This document shows positions 60,432 to 64,000 of a stretch of DNA of 64,000 nucleotides, one piece after another. Each line of letters starts with the position of its first letter. Within the stretch, counting starts at the first letter, position 1. Source of the DNA: Eubacterium sp. (GTDB taxonomy: Bacteria; Bacillota; Clostridia; Peptostreptococcales; Anaerovoracaceae); assembly GCA_017511535.1 (NCBI GenBank), contig JAFWJS010000025.1, forward strand, positions 1 through 64,000. The letters are read 5' to 3'. The notes beneath the pieces are model-generated. The model did no database searches and had not been told where the DNA came from. It worked only from the letters and a program-made list of their open reading frames with translations. A program made the translations under genes and the position numbers.

Positions 60432-61829
60432 CTACTCTTTGAATGCGTTCACCGCCTCGTAGATATTCTTCACGCCGGTGATCTTGATGCCGCCGCATTC
60501 CTTTGATATCTTGCGCGCGTTCCGAAGCGGCATTATCATCTCTTCATAGCCGAGCCTCGCTGCTTCGGACGCGATCCGGTCCGCGTTCTGGCACGACCTC
60601 AGGTCACCGGTCAGCCCGACTTCACCTACCGCTATCATGCGGCGCGGCGGAACTATCCCTCTCATCGCTGAGTAGACCGCAAGAGCAACGCCTAAGTCCA
60701 CCGACGTACTGTCAGGCCTGAGACCTCCTACCACGTTCACATACACATCCTGATCGATGAATCTCATGCCCATCTTCTTCTCCAGAACCGCCAGTATCAT
60801 TGAAAGTCTCTGGTTGTCTATACCTACAGCTGTTCTTCTGGCAAAACCTACGCCGGACGTCGACGTCAGCGCCTGTATCTCGAGCAGCACCGGCCTGCTC
60901 CCTTCATATACCGCCGTTATGACTGAGCCTTCAGCCTGCTCGTCAGTATTCTCAAGGAAGCTCGCGGATATATCAGAGATCTCCACGAGTCCGCTCTCCA
61001 TCATCTGGAACGCTCCTATCTCGCTTGTAGTTCCGAATCTGTTCTTGAAAGCGCGGAGTATCCTGATGTCGTGGTCCCTTTCTCCGGTAAAGTTCAGCAC
61101 ACAGTCCACCAGATGCTCGACTATCTTAGGTCCCGCCAGATCGCCGCTCTTGGTCACGTGCGCGACGATGAATACCGGTATGTTCCTGGTCTTGCCGTAT
61201 TTCATAAGTATGTTGCCGCACGCTCTCACCTGCGACACACTGCCGGGCGCTGAATCCAGCTCACTCGTATACATGGTCTGGATCGAGTCAATGATGAGGA
61301 ACTCCGGCTTCATATCGTCGACCGCATTCTCTATCGTTTCCATATTGGTCTCAGACATCACGAACAGATCTTCGCCGAGATCGCCGCATACTCTGTCTGC
61401 CCTCATCTTGATCTGTTCTTCAGACTCTTCGCCCGAGACATACAGGACTTTCCCCTGAGTCTTCGCTATATGAGACGCAGCCTGGACTATGAGGGTCGAT
61501 TTACCTATCCCCGGCTCTCCTGAGATAAGGACGAGCGAACCTTTAACCAGTCCGCCTCCAAGCACCCTGTCCAACTCTCCGATGCCGGTCGGGATCCTCT
61601 CATAGTCGGCAGAGCCTACAGACTTCAGGACTGACGGCCTGGATGCGCGGCCTGCGCCGGCGGAAGTCCCGCCGAGCCCTGCGCGAGACCTCGGATCGTT
61701 CTCCGGCTCCAGGTCCACTTTCTCCTCAACAAAAGACCCCCAGGCGCCGCAGATACACTGACCCATCCATTTCGGGCTCTCATATCCGCACTCCTGACAT
61801 ACAAAAACTGTCTTAGTCTTCTTTGGCAT
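60432..61829 (-). CDS. radA: DNA repair protein RadA (Sms)
   Basis: 465 aa. The N-terminal zinc finger is CQECGYESPKWMGQCICGAW (Cys-x2-Cys...Cys-x-Cys form). The RecA-like core has Walker A GEPGIGKSTL and LIIDSIQTM (Walker B). The RadA-specific KNRFG motif appears as FKNRFGTTSEIG. The C-terminal Lon-protease-like domain includes VGGLRPDSTSVDLGVALAV split as GGLRPDSTSVDLGVALAV. It branches recombination intermediates. It starts two bases after the hybrid kinase stop, so the two are likely co-transcribed. Confidence 0.97.
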   Translation of the reverse strand: MPKKTKTVFVCQECGYESPKWMGQCICGAWGSFVEEKVDLEPENDPRSRAGLGGTSAGAGRASRPSVLKSVGSADYERIPTGIGELDRVLGGGLVKGSLVLISGEPGIGKSTLIVQAASHIAKTQGKVLYVSGEESEEQIKMRADRVCGDLGEDLFVMSETNMETIENAVDDMKPEFLIIDSIQTMYTSELDSAPGSVSQVRACGNILMKYGKTRNIPVFIVAHVTKSGDLAGPKIVEHLVDCVLNFTGERDHDIRILRAFKNRFGTTSEIGAFQMMESGLVEISDISASFLENTDEQAEGSVITAVYEGSRPVLLEIQALTSTSGVGFARRTAVGIDNQRLSMILAVLEKKMGMRFIDQDVYVNVVGGLRPDSTSVDLGVALAVYSAMRGIVPPRRMIAVGEVGLTGDLRSCQNADRIASEAARLGYEEMIMPLRNARKISKECGGIKITGVKNIYEAVNAFKE

Positions 61830-61831
61830 AT

Positions 61832-64000
61832 CTATACCCTTTCTGATCTATTACCGTTTCCGGCTTTGTCTCTCTGATCCTCTTCCTTAAGCAGAAAATC
61901 GCTGAGCGTACGCATGATCTCTTTGATGTCATACGGCTTTGCCAGATGACCGTTCATGCCGGATTCCAGAGCCACCTGCCTGTCTTCTTCAAACGCATTT
62001 GCCGTGACCGCTATGATAGGTATTCCTGCCTTCGCCGGATCATCAAGAGCACGGATCTTCTTCGCTGCCTCATATCCGTCCATACGAGGCATCTGAATAT
62101 CCATAAGAATGACATCGTAATATCCGGCAGGCTTTGCTGTCATCATGTCGACCGCCTCTATACCGTCTTTTGCTATCTCTAACTCAAAGCCGGCTTCTTT
62201 CAGGATCGCGTCCGCGATTATCTGATTCATCTCGTTATCTTCCGCAAGAAGTATCCTGTTGCCTGTAAAGTCAGGAAATGATTCCTCTTCCGTCTCCTTT
62301 TCTTCCTGAGGGCAGAATGATCTTGCCAGCACATTCTCCAGTTCTGACAGGAACAGCGGCTTGGAGCAGAAGGCAGTAACTCCTGCCTCCCGGGCGTCTT
62401 CTTCTATATCTGCCCAGTCGTAAGCTGTGAGAATTATGATAGGAGCACTGTCTCCAACAAGTCTGCGAATCCGGCGCGCTGTGTCTATACCGCTCAGATC
62501 CGGCATGATCAGATCTATTATATAAGCCCTGAACTCATCTTCACAGTCAAGGGCGTCTTTGGCACGGATCGCTGCTTCTTTTCCGTAGTTCGTCCAATCA
62601 GGCTTCATTCCTATCTCGCGCAGCATCGAGCAGACCGACAGGCATGTATCGGTATCATTGTCAGTCACCAGCACACGCATTCCCTGTAATTCCGGAACCG
62701 GCTCATGTTCCATGGCTTTTCTGCTGACCCTGCACGGGATCACTACGACAAATTCGCTTCCCTTGCCAGCCTCGGAATTCAGGGTTATGGTTCCTCCCAT
62801 CATGTCAACGATATTCTTTGTGATCGCCATGCCGAGACCGGTCCCCTGGATACCGCTCACAGTACTGCTCCGCTCGCGGGTGAATGCCTGGAAAATCGTT
62901 TTCTGAAATTCCTCGCTCATGCCGATACCGTTATCTTTGATGCGGAATTCGAAAACGGCTGTATCAGGAGAAGTCGACGGCTTTTCGGCAACGTTGAAGT
63001 TTATCGTTCCTCCATCAGGCGTGAATTTGATCGCATTGGACAGAATGTTCAGTAGCACCTGGTTCAGGCGCAGCTTATCTGTTACGATATCTTCATGCAC
63101 GACATCCTGCGTGCTGATGTACAGCTCCAGATGCTTGGCTGTGACCCCTGACTGGATGATATCTTTCAGATTATGGATGATGTCCGGAAGACGTGCTTCA
63201 CTTTCCTCTATAGTGACACTCCCGCTTTCTATACGGCTCATGTCAAGCACATCGTTTATCAGTGAAAGAAGATGCTGGCTGGATACAGATATCTTCCCCA
63301 GATAGTCCTGCACCTGTTCTTTATTATCTATGTGTGAGATCGCGAGCGAGGTAAAGCCGACGATCGCATTCATAGGCGTACGGATGTCGTGAGACATGTT
63401 GTTCAGGAATGTCGTCTTCGCCCGGTTGGCATGCTCAGCAGCCTCCAGCGCTTCTGAGAGAGCCTTCTCACTTTCCGCAAGGTCGCGGTTGCTCTTTTCG
63501 AGCGTAAGCCTGGCTTCTTCTTTTTCCTGTGCCTCCTTGCGCGTCCTTTTTACATCACGGAGAAGCAGAAGGAACACAAGAGCTGCTATCGCTGATATGA
63601 TCAGAATGAACAATGCCATATGATCCCTGATCATGTCAGTAAAGCTGTAAGAATACAGCCCTCCTGTATATTTGTACGACAGATTCTGCGCAAAATCGTT
63701 CCCGATGACATTGATCCCGCGGTTCAGCAGCTTAAGCAGCCCTTCGTTTCCGATCTCCACTCCGAAGCAGCGGTCGTCGTCCATGCCTGTCTGATGAAGC
63801 GAAAGGCCGCGGTATTTGCCGTTTTTCAGCATGTCATTAGCCCTTAGGCCATTCAAAGTCGTGCACGTGACTTCCCCGGAAAGAACAGCGGAAAGGCAGT
63901 CGTCAATAGATGGATAGAATGATATCTTTGCGTTTGGGAAGTTGGTCTTCACATAATAATACTGCATGCGGTTTTTCTCGTTCACCGCGAAATATGATGT
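61832..64000 (-). CDS. hybrid sensor histidine kinase with two receiver domains, N-terminus beyond the window
   Basis: The frame is open to base 64000, so the N-terminus is missing; the GTG at 63985 is internal. The visible N-terminal 110 residues resemble the end of a periplasmic solute-binding (SBP_bac_3) sensor domain (ISFYPSIDDCLSAVLSGEV). A transmembrane helix follows at about residues 121-145 (of the visible part), then a coiled coil. HisKA contains MSHDIRTPMNAIVG; the ATPase has SNAIKFTPDGG, DNGIGM and GTGLGMAITK. Two receivers follow: LVTDNDTDT with IIDLIMPDLSG, and LLAEDNEMN with ILMDIQMPRMDG. A phosphorelay enzyme; input signal unknown. Confidence 0.93.
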   Translation of the reverse strand, partial: TSYFAVNEKNRMQYYYVKTNFPNAKISFYPSIDDCLSAVLSGEVTCTTLNGLRANDMLKNGKYRGLSLHQTGMDDDRCFGVEIGNEGLLKLLNRGINVIGNDFAQNLSYKYTGGLYSYSFTDMIRDHMALFILIISAIAALVFLLLLRDVKRTRKEAQEKEEARLTLEKSNRDLAESEKALSEALEAAEHANRAKTTFLNNMSHDIRTPMNAIVGFTSLAISHIDNKEQVQDYLGKISVSSQHLLSLINDVLDMSRIESGSVTIEESEARLPDIIHNLKDIIQSGVTAKHLELYISTQDVVHEDIVTDKLRLNQVLLNILSNAIKFTPDGGTINFNVAEKPSTSPDTAVFEFRIKDNGIGMSEEFQKTIFQAFTRERSSTVSGIQGTGLGMAITKNIVDMMGGTITLNSEAGKGSEFVVVIPCRVSRKAMEHEPVPELQGMRVLVTDNDTDTCLSVCSMLREIGMKPDWTNYGKEAAIRAKDALDCEDEFRAYIIDLIMPDLSGIDTARRIRRLVGDSAPIIILTAYDWADIEEDAREAGVTAFCSKPLFLSELENVLARSFCPQEEKETEEESFPDFTGNRILLAEDNEMNQIIADAILKEAGFELEIAKDGIEAVDMMTAKPAGYYDVILMDIQMPRMDGYEAAKKIRALDDPAKAGIPIIAVTANAFEEDRQVALESGMNGHLAKPYDIKEIMRTLSDFLLKEEDQRDKAGNGNRSERV

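Overview
The window reads as a chromosomal segment of a strictly anaerobic, Gram-positive Clostridia-type bacterium (mid-GC Firmicutes). The evidence is the anaerobic (cobalt-early) cobalamin pathway, a PPi-type phosphofructokinase beside a class II aldolase, Shine-Dalgarno sites close to AAAGGAGG on most genes, TTGACA/TATAAT promoters, lipobox solute-binding proteins, BspA-like leucine-rich surface proteins, a methionine aminopeptidase with a SEC-C zinc motif, and the Firmicutes gene order yacL-ispD-ispF-...-cysE-cysS-mrnC-...-rlmB. The family cannot be settled from sequence reading alone. No rRNA, IS element, prophage or CRISPR array was seen. Most genes lie on the minus strand.

Layout. 2-928: the 3' part of gap (+). 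1020-3063: cysK-mnmA, transcribed leftward from a near-consensus promoter. 3141-15440: one long leftward run of purC, cbiD, cbiF, cbiG, cbiH, cbiJ, cbiET, cbiA, cbiB, cobD, cbiP, cbiC, possibly headed by a membrane protein of unknown function (15450-16469). It makes the corrin ring, amidates it and adds the aminopropanol arm, but cbiL and a cobaltochelatase are absent here. 16635-18576: a small acidic ORF, a thioredoxin-fold protein and citrate synthase. 18577-18999: a compact convergent two-RNA locus with a 30-codon ORF that looks like a type I toxin-antitoxin module. 19000-21386: polar amino-acid ABC transporter. 21566-25416: BspA-like surface protein, pfp and fba.

25556-29182 (+): a structured leader with mutually exclusive hairpins and two terminators upstream of a yhdT-panF-like symporter pair, then an esterase and a EutP-like GTPase. 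29228-32709 (-): an RNA methyltransferase, map, and a small orphan microcompartment cluster (two EutS-like shell proteins and a second EutP). 32843-34435: a zinc-ribbon membrane protein with a very long Glu-rich segment. 34576-35190: an array of 74-bp tandem repeats that explains an otherwise gene-free stretch. 35329-36657: tRNA-Thr(GGU) and tuf. 36862-39146: two secreted surface proteins.

39345-50112 (-): a housekeeping superoperon (yacL, ispD, ispF, proS, two half-size chromate-transporter proteins, ppiB, cysE, cysS, mrnC, thyA, folA, rlmB). 50249-54385: a HAD-family lipoprotein divergent from an OmpR/histidine-kinase pair. 54572-60229: metQ and metNI, with a 912-codon M6-type metalloprotease gene lying between them and flanked by two near-identical terminators. 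60432-64000: radA and a hybrid histidine kinase cut by the window end.

The observations judged most worth checking are the 18.6-19.0 kb two-RNA locus, the leader at 25.6-25.8 kb, the 74-bp repeat array at 34.6-35.2 kb, the orphan EutS/EutP cluster, and the protease gene placed inside the methionine transporter locus.
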